A DNA stretch of 64,000 nucleotides from JABDMH01 sp965223215. Lineage in GTDB: Bacteria; Bacteroidota; Bacteroidia; Chitinophagales; Saprospiraceae. Where the stretch lies: positions 1,178,001 through 1,242,000 of the forward strand of contig CBDCVZ010000010.1 in NCBI GenBank assembly GCA_965223215.1. The letters are read 5' to 3'. Every line of letters starts with the position of its first letter. Within the stretch, counting starts at the first letter, position 1. The notes below the pieces were generated by a model. That model was not told where the DNA came from. It ran no database searches and saw nothing but the letters and a program-made list of their open reading frames with translations. This document shows, in pieces, positions 19,303 to 28,916 of the stretch. The position numbers and the translations under genes are program-made.

Positions 19303-19334
19303 GGCTCCCGAAGGTTAAATACCTCCGAGCCATG
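19300..19334 (-). promoter_or_regulatory. Hairpin covering the first ATG of the 2663-aa gene
   Basis: CATGGCTC (19300-19307) and GAGCCATG (19327-19334) are perfect 8-bp inverted arms, with an inner AGGT/ACCT pair (19312-19315, 19321-19324) that would extend the stem. The CAT at 19300-19302 is the complement of the first possible ATG, so in mRNA the start codon would be in the stem, and GGAGG falls inside the hairpin. This either blocks that start, making 19278 or 19272 the true one, or is a translational control element. Confidence 0.4.
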
Positions 19335-19612
19335 AATCTGTTCTAGTTTTTATGTGTTCAAATAATGCCCATGGGCAATCGTCAAAAGTACTATACTTCT
19401 GAACAAATTTAGTAAGGAAATATATGAAATTTCTAGATCCTTTGGCTTGTTAAGTGGCAGACCTCAGTGCGGTAGTTTCTAATTGTAAGATAAATATACA
19501 TTAAGTAATTATATATTTTAATTTCCATCATATATAATATGATAAAAACGCCCCGATGCAACCTTAGTGCACCGAGGCATTTTGAGTAGTCAAATGGTAT
19601 TCTTACATCTGC
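19303..19612. other. Intergenic region between the two tandem giant genes
   Basis: A 310-bp non-coding stretch, AT-rich around 19480-19545. It holds the terminator of the upstream giant gene (19550-19578), the 5' leader of the downstream one with its hairpin, and a possible -7 element TACTTTTG on the minus strand (19390-19383) without a well-spaced -33. Nothing else is recognisable. Confidence 0.6.
19545..19578 (-). terminator. Intrinsic terminator of the 1579-aa giant gene
   Basis: An 11-bp stem including two G-T pairs (GCCCCGATGCA at 19550-19560, TGCACCGAGGC at 19568-19578) with a 7-nt loop, followed on the minus strand by five T (19549-19545). It lies 35 bp after the stop of the 1579-aa gene and upstream of the 2663-aa gene, so the two giants are probably separate transcription units. 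Confidence 0.75.
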
Positions 19613-22600
19613 CTATTCAAGCAGGATGATTTTGTCTCTTAAGGTAGCATGGGCAGAGCGGAATTCGATCATGTAGAGTCCAGCTGCCCCCAGCTTGTTT
19701 CGGTGCAATTCCACTTCATTGGCGCCCATGATCCATCTCTTTGATTGGTGCAGATAGACTACCCCATCGCTTCCGACAATGCGCAGGATACCGGTGAGGT
19801 CAGAGGCCAGATCAATGGTGATATGAGCCTGATTTACAAAGGGATTGGGTTTTGAGGTCAGCTTGATCACTGAATTCGATGGTTCATCTTCTCTCTCAAT
19901 TAACTTAATGGTTCTCAAAGCATTATTTGAGGTATAAAACTCTGAAGCGAGGTCATCCTGGCGTACTGCTAACATATTGGCGGTCTTGTCAACACCGGTG
20001 GCCACCGCTATGATGGTTGCTAAGGTATCACCCGGTAAGATCTGATGTGTTCCGTCGGCGATCCAACTCATTCTGATACGATCATGGGTAGCGGACCACA
20101 TCGTTTGGTCAAAATCCGGTAGGGTAGAATTGATAAAAATATTGTCTAATCCTGAAATCTCCACATGCAATTGCAGACCTTCAACCTCAAGGGCATCGGT
20201 CGCTATCAAAGGAATGCGCACTTGCTGCTTAGCAGACACTTCCTTATTGATAAATTCAATCAGATATGAGTCTGCCCGAGATCGCTGACTTGATGAGCTA
20301 CTAGCGGCATCACCATTGACATCGCCAATCTTTAAACCATTGAAATTGAGTTGGTCCTCATACCTGGGCCTCTGTAGCCGTGATCTCGGTTGTTGGTCAA
20401 CATTGTAAAACCGCCATTGCTCGTCTACAGGCAACGTGGGGATTTTACCTAAGATCAGTTTTCGCATGGTAATTAGATCTGCCACTGATATCGCCCCATT
20501 TCCATTGACATCCGCGGCTTCCTCTTGCCAGGTGGCTTCAAACACTTCCTTTCCTAAGATATGCTTTGAAATCGCAATAAGATCCTGAGTAGAGATGCCA
20601 TCAATCGGGTCATCAACTTTGGAGGGTGTGAGCCAATAGGTACCGTGATCGAGCTTGAACTCTCCAAAATCGTACTGCCCATTGGAGGAGGTCGAAGTTG
20701 CTGCCATAACTTGATCTTCGAGGGTCACTTGCATTTCTACATCTGCTAGACCAGCACCCACCATACTGCTCACTAATCCCTTGACCCGTCCTAAATCATC
20801 ACTGCAGCCCTCAATCGGACCGACCACCTCGACAATGACTTCGCAGTAGTCTGCATTTCCGTAATCGTCAACAACCCACATTTCCATCAACTGTGAGCCA
20901 ATATCACCACAACCCATGGAGACTTTGGTCTCTGACGAATCTGGAGGCAGGAGATTTCCCTGACCATCTACCTTGCCCGTACCCTTTAACCGTATGCGAA
21001 AATCTGTGATCTCATTTTGACAGTTGTCAAATGAACTTACATCCAGTTCCTGAGCCCAGATCTCCCCCACTGCGGTATCAATGGAACCATTCTGGTCAAG
21101 GTCTACCGGCCACAATTTTAGGGTTGTACTTGTCAAGCAAATGGGCGATGGTTTCACGCAATCCAAGACCTCGAAGAAGTCCGTGCAATAGGTTACATTA
21201 TTACATCCATCCTTTGCCTTCCAAATCAGGCGGTAGGTTCCCAAGGTAAGTTGATCGGCCTTGGCGGTATCGGTATCGGCCTCAGTGACCAAGTCATATC
21301 CAAACGCTGTACGTCGATAAAGGCTCCAAGACACTTGAATTTCTTCGCGCGAACTACAACTGTCCGTAACTTGAATGGCTGTGCTTAACGAGGCCGTACA
21401 ATTGCTCCCTATACACAGAGAGTCAATATCGCAACCGTTAATCACTGGTCCCTCTCGATCTTTGACATAAATAATCTGATCGTACTCATAATAGTGAAAC
21501 TGCTGATCGCCGATCCAGTCGTCGTGATACGCAGCTGTCTGTCGGCACCAATCAATAACCGCCCATTTTCTGATAATCTTGAAGCAGGTGCTGTCGGCAT
21601 TGTACAGCTCATCCAACACGACATCTTTGTAGTGAATACCGATGTCGCGACATTCGTCCTCCTTATTAAGCTTTGGACCTATTGTTTCGAAGGGTTCGAT
21701 ACCACAGGCATAAAAAGTTGTGTCTTTTGGTGGCCAAATGATATCCGTCTCTCGCAAAGGACAATCGTTGTAAATATTGATACGCTGCACTACCTTGATG
21801 CTGTCGCCCTTCTCCTCATTACAGAGACCAGTGAAAGTGAATTCTCTTTCAATCCAGCCGACACCACACTTTTCAAAGTGAGTTTTTTGCGTTTCTTTCA
21901 TGACCAGACCACAAATATCGAGTACCACACCATTGGCGATAGAATCTAAAACGGTCTCATGATAATCACCATCAGGGCCTGGTGTATCTGTACAAATGTG
22001 ATCCATGATGTAAGTATTTGACACGGAGCCATATCTTTCATAAGGTACATAGGTCCCAAAGACATCCCAATTGCCTTGTTCAATGGAGTCCCGGTAATAA
22101 TGATTATATGCGTAGCATGAAATGCTAAGGTCAGGAAGTCGTTTCCGCACCTCGGGTGCTGCCTTATCTTCAACCTGGACAGTAATCCAGTTCTTGGCAA
22201 AGTTGCACCAGTAGTCCATGGCCAACACCTCGATGACCACTTCTTCACAGGCATCTTGGCAACAGAAAGGTACCGATGCCGACCAGCCACCGCCAATTTG
22301 AGCGGCAATATCCAGTTGCGATTGGTCGCTCGGTAAAGGATGTAGATGTTCTGTATGGTCACCTAGGGAATCATTCTTAAAACACGGTAAATAATGAAGC
22401 GAATCGAGGTAACATAGGGTGGAATCACTTAGTAGCCTATGCATGAAATCATCGTTTCCGGCATAAGACTGACCAGAGCAATCAGTAGTACCATACTTCA
22501 ACAGGTCATATGCCCATCCAGACAGCATCAGTTCCGAACATTCGTCGCCATCCTCACAGAGCCATTGGATGAAATTAACATAGTGTGCCTCCACCTCGTT

Positions 22601-24352
22601 CACCTTTCTGTCATCCTCTAGTCGGGCGCACCATATCGAATCTTTGTGCTCCCCCGTGCAGATCAGGTCAGAGTCATCGCAAAGGTCTACTCCACAGGCC
22701 GTAGCCCAGTCGACCCTTCTTGCCAAAAAGAAATTCATTCCACAGTTGTCCCATGTTCCTTCATCAAAGACTGAGGCATCTATCCATGTCACCTCTGCAT
22801 AATTGCCCAGGGTGACGACAGGATATCGATCAACAGCCATGTAGGGAGGTTTGATGTCCTTTGCTATCGCAATTAAGGTATCGTAGGTGAAATTATGGCA
22901 TCCATCAGCCACCTGGATCGAAATAATGTGCTTCCCCTTCATCAGATTTTCGAATCCCAAATGCTTGTTGTCATCACCCGATACATATCGGATATGACCA
23001 TTTGACCAGGATAGATCCACGATCAAGCTATCCGAAGGTGAGCAGAAATCATTTAGTTCAGGGGTGGGAAAATATCCATGGGCAAAGCAACTATAATCCA
23101 GGGTGGGAAAATAAACGGTTTTATAAAAACTGTCCGGATTTATGCCAAAGACATCGTTGTGTTGCTCATAAGACACCTCTGACGAATCAAAGGTGATCGA
23201 AGGTCCCAATGTGTCGATTACATCAATGACTTGATTACAAATTAATTCTCCGTGACTAGGCCCCACGTCGGTTATAACCCACTCACGATATATCCGATAA
23301 TTTCCAGGACACTTATAGGTTATTTTATCTGAGTATTCTATCCCAATGTCACAGTAAGAAAACTTGCTGTAGATGGGATAACCATCGAAGGTAGGTACGC
23401 CGGCACTGTGTGGATCTTCAGGGTCAAAACCCGGAGTTTCACAACTGATTGTGGTGTCGGGTGGACACATGATAGAGTCAAATATCACCCTTAGTAAAAA
23501 TATAGTGTCAACACACTCACCACGATTACCGTATTTATCAACCGCATCCCAGCTCCTGATGATGTAGTCGGAAAAGATGCTGTCTCCAAATAACTTTACC
23601 CACTCGTAACCTTGAGGTTGAGGTAGTAAATCTCCAGAACAATTATCGGTCACGGTCGGCCGATTGAAAGAATCATGAAATGGGTCCCAAGCCAGCGAAT
23701 CGTTGCAAATTGTAGTATCGTTAGAACAGGTTAAGATTGGCGGATTCCCGTCTTTAAGAGTGATAAGGGTACTGCATTCCCGGCCACTTTCAGGATGCCG
23801 GATGGTAGCAGTGATGATCTCATCAATATAAGCTTCCGTGATGGGATTGGGTACCGGAATATCACCATTGAGGGTGAGGCTAATTTCGAAGGAATTGGCA
23901 CAGTCTGGCACCCCACTGGTCAGCAGATGCTGAGGTTCGATCAGTTTCTCACAGTTATTGTCCATCGGAATATTTACCTCGCTGAGGCAATTAAAGGGAT
24001 AGCGAGCAATGTCGTCCGCAACGGTAACAGCCAAAACATTTCCCTGGGTTCCAAGCATCATGTCACTTTCCGTCATCAGCAAGGTAAACGGCCCTCCATT
24101 GCTCTGTTGCCATTGAATGGTGACCATCGTATCTGTTTGAGATCCAATGATGGTACCACCTCCAGAAGGCAAGGTCCACAAAAACGTATTTCCACTTATG
24201 ATATTGGTTAACTGGTAGGTTACTTGACTACCAGGGCAGACGAGATCAGGTCCTACGATTGGGTTAAGTGGCTGACTGTGTGCAACTGCACTAAGCCCTA
24301 CCAACCAGCCTACGGCCAGGACTCTTAACCAATTTTTGATTGAAGTTGACAT
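19613..24352 (-). CDS. Giant T9SS-secreted multidomain surface protein (1579 aa)
   Basis: Paralogue of the 2663-aa and 1663-aa proteins. The signal peptide (WLRVLAVGWLVGLSAVAHSQ) is followed by a PKD-like domain (GPDLVCPGSQVTYQLTN) that the other two lack. HYR-like Cys-rich segments follow (DGNPPILTCSNDTTIC). The shared module is at about residues 525-730 (DEGTWDNCGMNFFLARRVDW, GGGWSASVPFCCQDAC, AMDYWCNFAKNW). The C-terminus repeats the family order: dockerin-like loops (1247-1305, DDPIDGISTQDL and DVNGNGAISVADL), cohesin-like domain (1361-1499) and T9SS sorting domain (1500-1579, SKPNPF to RDKIILLE). It lies directly upstream of the 2663-aa gene on the same strand, suggesting tandem duplication. 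It is probably displayed on or released from the surface; the ligand is unknown. Confidence 0.85.
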   Translation of the reverse strand: MSTSIKNWLRVLAVGWLVGLSAVAHSQPLNPIVGPDLVCPGSQVTYQLTNIISGNTFLWTLPSGGGTIIGSQTDTMVTIQWQQSNGGPFTLLMTESDMMLGTQGNVLAVTVADDIARYPFNCLSEVNIPMDNNCEKLIEPQHLLTSGVPDCANSFEISLTLNGDIPVPNPITEAYIDEIITATIRHPESGRECSTLITLKDGNPPILTCSNDTTICNDSLAWDPFHDSFNRPTVTDNCSGDLLPQPQGYEWVKLFGDSIFSDYIIRSWDAVDKYGNRGECVDTIFLLRVIFDSIMCPPDTTISCETPGFDPEDPHSAGVPTFDGYPIYSKFSYCDIGIEYSDKITYKCPGNYRIYREWVITDVGPSHGELICNQVIDVIDTLGPSITFDSSEVSYEQHNDVFGINPDSFYKTVYFPTLDYSCFAHGYFPTPELNDFCSPSDSLIVDLSWSNGHIRYVSGDDNKHLGFENLMKGKHIISIQVADGCHNFTYDTLIAIAKDIKPPYMAVDRYPVVTLGNYAEVTWIDASVFDEGTWDNCGMNFFLARRVDWATACGVDLCDDSDLICTGEHKDSIWCARLEDDRKVNEVEAHYVNFIQWLCEDGDECSELMLSGWAYDLLKYGTTDCSGQSYAGNDDFMHRLLSDSTLCYLDSLHYLPCFKNDSLGDHTEHLHPLPSDQSQLDIAAQIGGGWSASVPFCCQDACEEVVIEVLAMDYWCNFAKNWITVQVEDKAAPEVRKRLPDLSISCYAYNHYYRDSIEQGNWDVFGTYVPYERYGSVSNTYIMDHICTDTPGPDGDYHETVLDSIANGVVLDICGLVMKETQKTHFEKCGVGWIEREFTFTGLCNEEKGDSIKVVQRINIYNDCPLRETDIIWPPKDTTFYACGIEPFETIGPKLNKEDECRDIGIHYKDVVLDELYNADSTCFKIIRKWAVIDWCRQTAAYHDDWIGDQQFHYYEYDQIIYVKDREGPVINGCDIDSLCIGSNCTASLSTAIQVTDSCSSREEIQVSWSLYRRTAFGYDLVTEADTDTAKADQLTLGTYRLIWKAKDGCNNVTYCTDFFEVLDCVKPSPICLTSTTLKLWPVDLDQNGSIDTAVGEIWAQELDVSSFDNCQNEITDFRIRLKGTGKVDGQGNLLPPDSSETKVSMGCGDIGSQLMEMWVVDDYGNADYCEVIVEVVGPIEGCSDDLGRVKGLVSSMVGAGLADVEMQVTLEDQVMAATSTSSNGQYDFGEFKLDHGTYWLTPSKVDDPIDGISTQDLIAISKHILGKEVFEATWQEEAADVNGNGAISVADLITMRKLILGKIPTLPVDEQWRFYNVDQQPRSRLQRPRYEDQLNFNGLKIGDVNGDAASSSSSQRSRADSYLIEFINKEVSAKQQVRIPLIATDALEVEGLQLHVEISGLDNIFINSTLPDFDQTMWSATHDRIRMSWIADGTHQILPGDTLATIIAVATGVDKTANMLAVRQDDLASEFYTSNNALRTIKLIEREDEPSNSVIKLTSKPNPFVNQAHITIDLASDLTGILRIVGSDGVVYLHQSKRWIMGANEVELHRNKLGAAGLYMIEFRSAHATLRDKIILLE

Positions 24353-24830
24353 ACCATTTGAAATAACTCAGCGAATTAACTCCAAATATTATGCCAAATC
24401 ATAATATGTATATCACTTTATATGAAACATTAACACTTTATAGATAAAATTAATGTGTTAATACGGACACCGACTAGCGATCAGCCCTTGTACCACATCG
24501 GCAATGCCTAACCACATCCCTGTCGTATCACCTAATTCTACGTTTTGGTTGAGCAACCTTGGAAAAACCGGCCGGAAAACTCGCGGGCCCGTGTTATGCC
24601 AGACCTCAGTAGTCGATCTCATGATCACATAGTCCGCTAAAAGGTCAGCTCAATCTCTGCCGATAGGGCCGATAAATTGCACGTAAACCTCTGAAGATGT
24701 GCATTTTTCACATCATGTATGGTATCATATATGTTGATGCCTCCTGGTCTCAAGAAGTAGTTGCTACAGGCTCGAGATGCTGAGAATTTGACTACTTTTG
24801 CAGCCTTAAACCACCAAATAGATCATTATT
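24353..24830. other. 478-bp intergenic region, no gene seen
   Basis: The first 110 bp are very AT-rich and form the upstream region of the 1579-aa giant gene. The rest has ordinary composition and no convincing frame, tRNA or repeat. A 6-bp stem (24696-24701 with 24709-24714) has no T-run. The only supported element is the -7 box at 24793-24800 before the aminotransferase gene. Confidence 0.5.
24793..24800 (+). promoter_or_regulatory. Candidate -7 promoter element
   Basis: TACTTTTG matches the Bacteroidota -7 consensus TAnnTTTG, 30 bp before the ATG of the aminotransferase gene at 24831. No TTTG is found at the expected -33 spacing, so support is moderate. Confidence 0.35.
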
Positions 24831-26030
24831 ATGACTCAACATCGATTAGCGGATCGAGTACTAAATATGGCTGAATCGGCGACCATCAAAATGGCTCAGA
24901 TGGCACGTGATTTAGCTGCCGAAGGACATGAGGTAATCAGTCTGAGCATTGGCGAACCAGATTTTGATACCCCAGAGCACATCAAAGAAGCTGCTATTCA
25001 AGCATTAAAAGACGGATTCACCAAGTATACGCCGGTACCGGGCACCGTGGAACTGCGAGAAGCCATTGTCGCAAAATTTAAGCGTGATAACAACTTAGAC
25101 TTTGCAACCTCACAGATTGTGGTGAGCAATGGAGCCAAGCAATCAATTGCCAATCTAGTTTTGGCATTGGTGAACCCTGGTGATGAGGTCATTATGTTTA
25201 CACCTTATTGGGTATCTTATCGGGAGATCATCAAACTGGGTGGTGGCATACCAGTGGAGGCAAAGGCAGGAATTGATCAAAACTTTAAGATTACTCCCGA
25301 TCAGCTACGAGCCAAGTTAAGCACCAAGACCCGCATGCTCATTTTTTCATCTCCTTGCAACCCTACTGGTTCGGTTTATCAGCATGAAGAATTGGCAGGT
25401 CTGGTCGACGTACTCAAAGAATATCCAGAGGTGATCATTGTGAGTGATGAAATTTACGAGTACATCAATTTCACAGAGGGCCACGTCAGTATTGGCAGTT
25501 TTGCTGCCGTGAAAGATCGAACTGTGACGGTTAATGGGTTTTCAAAAGGATTTGCGATGACTGGATGGCGACTTGGTTACATTGGGGCGCCGCAGTGGAT
25601 CGCTAGCGCCTGTAGTAAAATTCAAGGCCAGATCACTTCCGGTGCCACGGCATTTGGTCAAAAAGCAGGTGCCCTAGCGCTCAAGACCTCACTTGCTCCA
25701 ACCCACCAAATGAAGGCAGCCTTTCTCAAGCGACGAGATATGTTTGTCGCTCTGCTCAGTGAAATTCCAGGATTTGAAGTCAATACCCCCACTGGTGCTT
25801 TTTACGTATTTCCCGATATCAGTCATTATTTTGGAAAAATGTATCTGGGAAAAAGCATCGACAATGCAGAGGATTTTGCTCAGTTCATTCTCAATGAAGC
25901 TCATGTTGCACTGGTAGGAGGTTCAGCCTTTGGAGCCGGAGAATGTGTACGACTATCGTATGCCGCATCAGAAGACTCCCTGCGCGAAGCCGTAAAACGC
26001 ATTAAAGAAGCCGTGGCAAAACTGAACTGA
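24831..26030 (+). CDS. PLP-dependent class I aminotransferase (aspartate type)
   Basis: A 399-residue fold-type I aminotransferase that moves the amino group between aspartate or a related amino acid and 2-oxoglutarate. LSIGEPDFDTPEHI is the N-terminal substrate region and SNGAKQSIANL the phosphate-binding loop. FSSPCNPTGSVY carries the PLP-ring Asn. SDEIYEYINF carries the Asp and Tyr that contact PLP, and NGFSKGFAMTGWRLGY the Schiff-base Lys. The C-terminal Arg of VRLSYAASEDSL binds the substrate carboxylate. It resembles the 1-gamma subgroup of aspartate aminotransferases found in many bacteria. It is convergent with the transporter gene, 7 bp away. Confidence 0.9.
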   Translation: MTQHRLADRVLNMAESATIKMAQMARDLAAEGHEVISLSIGEPDFDTPEHIKEAAIQALKDGFTKYTPVPGTVELREAIVAKFKRDNNLDFATSQIVVSNGAKQSIANLVLALVNPGDEVIMFTPYWVSYREIIKLGGGIPVEAKAGIDQNFKITPDQLRAKLSTKTRMLIFSSPCNPTGSVYQHEELAGLVDVLKEYPEVIIVSDEIYEYINFTEGHVSIGSFAAVKDRTVTVNGFSKGFAMTGWRLGYIGAPQWIASACSKIQGQITSGATAFGQKAGALALKTSLAPTHQMKAAFLKRRDMFVALLSEIPGFEVNTPTGAFYVFPDISHYFGKMYLGKSIDNAEDFAQFILNEAHVALVGGSAFGAGECVRLSYAASEDSLREAVKRIKEAVAKLN

Positions 26031-26037
26031 CCATCGC

Positions 26038-26751
26038 TTAATTGGCGATAGCGAGCCGCTTTAATTCTTCTGCTTTTTCCTGACCGAGATAACGATCAAT
26101 GATGTAGTGTGCCAGATAGATCACGGGAGTTAGGATGATGGCCATCACAAATTTGTATGCGTAATTCATCATGCCTATGGCCAATACCAAAGAAAGGCTC
26201 CAATCTGCCCCTATGTAAAAAGCGATAATTAAGACCACGAAACTATCGACGAACTGCGATACTAGGGTTGAGCCCGTGGCTCGTAACCACACCTTTCCTT
26301 CACCCGTGGCTTGCTTGATTCGATGAAAGACCAGTACATCTAAGATCTGACCCACCAAAAACGCCACCAGTGACCCTACAATAATCCAAAGCCCTTGTCC
26401 AAACACGAGGCCAAATGCATAGTCGTAGTCCGACACTTTACCTGAAATCTCCTGTTGTGCAGCCATTGGTAAATTAGGTGAAATATGTGATGTCGGCCAA
26501 AAATCAGCTGGCGTGAGTCTGATGCCAATGAAAAACATTAGGAACGCATATAGAATCATGCCGACCGCCAGGTAGGACAGCATTTTCACACCTTTGCGGC
26601 CGAAGTATTCATTGATGACATCTGTCATCACAAATACGACCGGCCAAAGCAAAACCCCGGCGGTAAGGTTAAAAGATAGGTTTTCTTGGCCAAAGACAGT
26701 CAGGTCGAAGGGTGTCCATCCCAATGTCTTTTCGAGCGAAAAAATTTTCAC
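26038..26751 (-). CDS. Queuosine precursor transporter (YhhQ/DUF165 family)
   Basis: An inner-membrane protein thought to import queuine or preQ precursors for tRNA modification. It contains several hydrophobic segments (AGVLLWPVVFVMTDVINEYF, MLSYLAVGMILYAFLMFFIG, FGLVFGQGLWIIVGSLVAFL, LVLAIGMMNYAYKFVMAII) and the family motifs TDVINEYFGRKG and FVDSFVV. The GTG at 26751 is the first ordinary start codon. However, the same frame continues upstream to about 26862 as LFIVLGAFFIANALIAEFIG, which looks exactly like the missing first membrane helix of the family. No ATG, GTG or TTG lies there (stop at 26865-26863), so the true start may be a rare ATT (26832) or ATA (26847), or a base may be wrong. 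Confidence 0.8.
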   Translation of the reverse strand: MKIFSLEKTLGWTPFDLTVFGQENLSFNLTAGVLLWPVVFVMTDVINEYFGRKGVKMLSYLAVGMILYAFLMFFIGIRLTPADFWPTSHISPNLPMAAQQEISGKVSDYDYAFGLVFGQGLWIIVGSLVAFLVGQILDVLVFHRIKQATGEGKVWLRATGSTLVSQFVDSFVVLIIAFYIGADWSLSLVLAIGMMNYAYKFVMAIILTPVIYLAHYIIDRYLGQEKAEELKRLAIAN

Positions 26752-26987
26752 CCCAATGAACTCGGCAATTAAGGCATTGGCGATAAAGAATGCCCCAAGA
26801 ACAATGAATAGTTTAGCTCCCTTATCTTTAATCTTATTTGGCTTTATTAGGTTTGCAGATTTTTAGAGAACACATGCTCAGAACCTACAACAAGGTGGGA
26901 GCAAAGTTGTTACGAGTTTAAGTTGAAAATAAATCAAATTTTGAAGTCATTTCAGCTGAGGTACTTCAAAATAAATCATCGGATTGG

Positions 26988-28829
26988 ATGGCGAAAATAC
27001 CTATAAATCTCAAAGATGGCACCGTGGCCCAATCAGAAGTAATCGTAGGAATTGATTTGGGTACCACCAATAGCCTCATTGCATACATGGAGAGGAAGGA
27101 ACCGATTGCCATGCGTGGAAGGGATCAAGAGAGAACCTTGGTACCATCCATTGTTCATTTTACCGACACTGGTGAGATCCAAGTGGGTGATGCGGCAAAG
27201 AAGATGTTGATCGAGGCACCGCGGCGCACCATTTTTTCGATTAAGCGACTCCTGGGAAAGAGCTATGGTGACCTGGAGGCGCACCGGGACTTTTTTGGGT
27301 ATAAGATTATCGATGATGGTACGGAAAGCCTAGTCAAAGTGCGGGTAGGAGATCAATTTTACAATCCCATCGAACTTTCCAGCTATATTCTCAAAGCACT
27401 TAAACATCGAGCAGAACAGGTACTGGATAAAGAAATTAGAAAAGCTGTCATCACGGTACCAGCTTACTTTAATGATGCCCAACGACAAGCAACGAGAGAT
27501 GCGGGTAAGCTAGCTGGTTTAGAAGTACTTCGAATCATTAACGAACCCACCGCCGCTAGTTTGGCCTATGGCCTGCAAAAAAAAGGCTCTGACCCTCAGA
27601 CAATCGCAGTCTATGATTTAGGAGGCGGTACTTTTGATATCTCGATTCTACAAATTGAAAACGGGATCTTTGAAGTCCTTTCTACCCATGGAGACACTTT
27701 TCTAGGTGGAGATGATTTTGATCGAGTTATTTTACAACACTGGGTAGGCATGCACCAAGGGATCTTACGAGACAAAAATCATCAACCGCGTCTTCGACTT
27801 TTGGCTGAAGAAGCAAAGATGACCTTGAGTGCTCAAAATATTTATCACACTACTTACCGGGGCATCGAGCTCTCCCTGACCCGAGATACATTTGCAGGTT
27901 TAATCCAACCGCTGGTGGCAAGGACCATTGATAGCTGTAAGCAGGCCATGGCTGATGCCAAATTGCAGCAAAAAGACATTGACCATGTTGTACTCGTGGG
28001 TGGTTCGACCCGGGTTCCAATTGTCCGCGATGAGATCGAGAATTTCTTCAAAATAAAACCTCTCGATGATCTGAATCCCGATGAAGTAGTCGCCTGTGGT
28101 GCAGCAATTCAAGCCGATATTTTGGCTGGCAATCAAAAAGACATGCTGCTACTTGACATAACTCCCCTAAGTCTGGGCATAGAGACCGTAGGTGGACTAA
28201 TGGATGTTATTTTACCCAGAAACACTAAGATACCTGCACGCGTAGCGCGAAATTATACTACTTCGATTGATGGACAAAAAAACCTAAAGGTGGCCGTTTT
28301 CCAAGGGGAGCGTGATCTGGTGGAAGACAACAGAAAATTAGGAGAGTTCATACTGGGCAATATTCCAGCCATGCCAGCAGGTATACCTAAAATCGAGATC
28401 TCATTTTTGATAGATGCCGATGGAATCCTAATCGTACGTGCGAGAGAAGAACGATCAGGAACTCAACAAGAAGTAAAGATCAAGTCAACTTACGGAATCA
28501 GCGAAGAGGAAATGGCTGAGATGTTAATTGATTCTCTGGAAAATGCGCAATCTGATATCGCTGAAAAAGCCGTTCGCGAAGCCATTAATGAAGCAAACCA
28601 CGTCATTCTTTCATCCGAGAAATTTATCAAACAAAATTCAGCACAATTTCCTCAAGCCGTGATGGAAGAGCTGAAGGAAAAAATGGAACATCTTAGAAGC
28701 GCTGTTGAAAAACGAGATAAGAATATTATCGAGCAAGCAATGGACGATCTCAACACCTTTGCTACTCCACTTGCCCATGAAGCACTTGACAAAAATATTG
28801 GTGAGGCCATGAAGGGTAAAAAAGTATAG
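26988..28829 (+). CDS. hscA: HscA-type Hsp70 chaperone
   Basis: A 613-residue Hsp70 of the Fe-S assembly type. IVGIDLGTTNSLIAY is the phosphate-1 motif, VYDLGGGTFDISIL the phosphate-2 motif and VVLVGGSTRVPIVRD the adenosine site. The interdomain linker is DMLLLDITPLSLGIE. Against dnaK in this same window it has an extra N-terminal leader (MAKIPINLKDGTVAQSE), is 29 residues shorter and lacks the acidic C-terminal tail. Both features mark HscA rather than DnaK. It would work with HscB and IscU to deliver Fe-S clusters, but no isc genes are adjacent here. A serine hydrolase-like gene follows 87 bp downstream. Confidence 0.85.
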   Translation: MAKIPINLKDGTVAQSEVIVGIDLGTTNSLIAYMERKEPIAMRGRDQERTLVPSIVHFTDTGEIQVGDAAKKMLIEAPRRTIFSIKRLLGKSYGDLEAHRDFFGYKIIDDGTESLVKVRVGDQFYNPIELSSYILKALKHRAEQVLDKEIRKAVITVPAYFNDAQRQATRDAGKLAGLEVLRIINEPTAASLAYGLQKKGSDPQTIAVYDLGGGTFDISILQIENGIFEVLSTHGDTFLGGDDFDRVILQHWVGMHQGILRDKNHQPRLRLLAEEAKMTLSAQNIYHTTYRGIELSLTRDTFAGLIQPLVARTIDSCKQAMADAKLQQKDIDHVVLVGGSTRVPIVRDEIENFFKIKPLDDLNPDEVVACGAAIQADILAGNQKDMLLLDITPLSLGIETVGGLMDVILPRNTKIPARVARNYTTSIDGQKNLKVAVFQGERDLVEDNRKLGEFILGNIPAMPAGIPKIEISFLIDADGILIVRAREERSGTQQEVKIKSTYGISEEEMAEMLIDSLENAQSDIAEKAVREAINEANHVILSSEKFIKQNSAQFPQAVMEELKEKMEHLRSAVEKRDKNIIEQAMDDLNTFATPLAHEALDKNIGEAMKGKKV

Positions 28830-28916
28830 AGTGATCAAGTGTGGGGCCCGAGGCTTTGTTTCAGTCGAGACCTAATGGATCTCTTAAGCAGCATGTGGAT
28901 GAATTCAGCTGAGAAA

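Noticed and set aside
19458..19468. An 11-bp string CAGACCTCAGT shared with 24600-24610, upstream of the two tandem giant genes
   Set aside because: Too short, at different distances from the starts and absent before the third giant gene; likely chance.
24610..24617. TAGTCGAT, a possible extra half-site of the radical SAM operator
   Set aside because: No second half at the right spacing and no nearby promoter in a fitting position.
24696..24714. A small hairpin in the 24.4-24.8 kb intergenic region
   Set aside because: Only six base pairs, no T-run and not placed after a gene, so it is not supported as a terminator or RNA.
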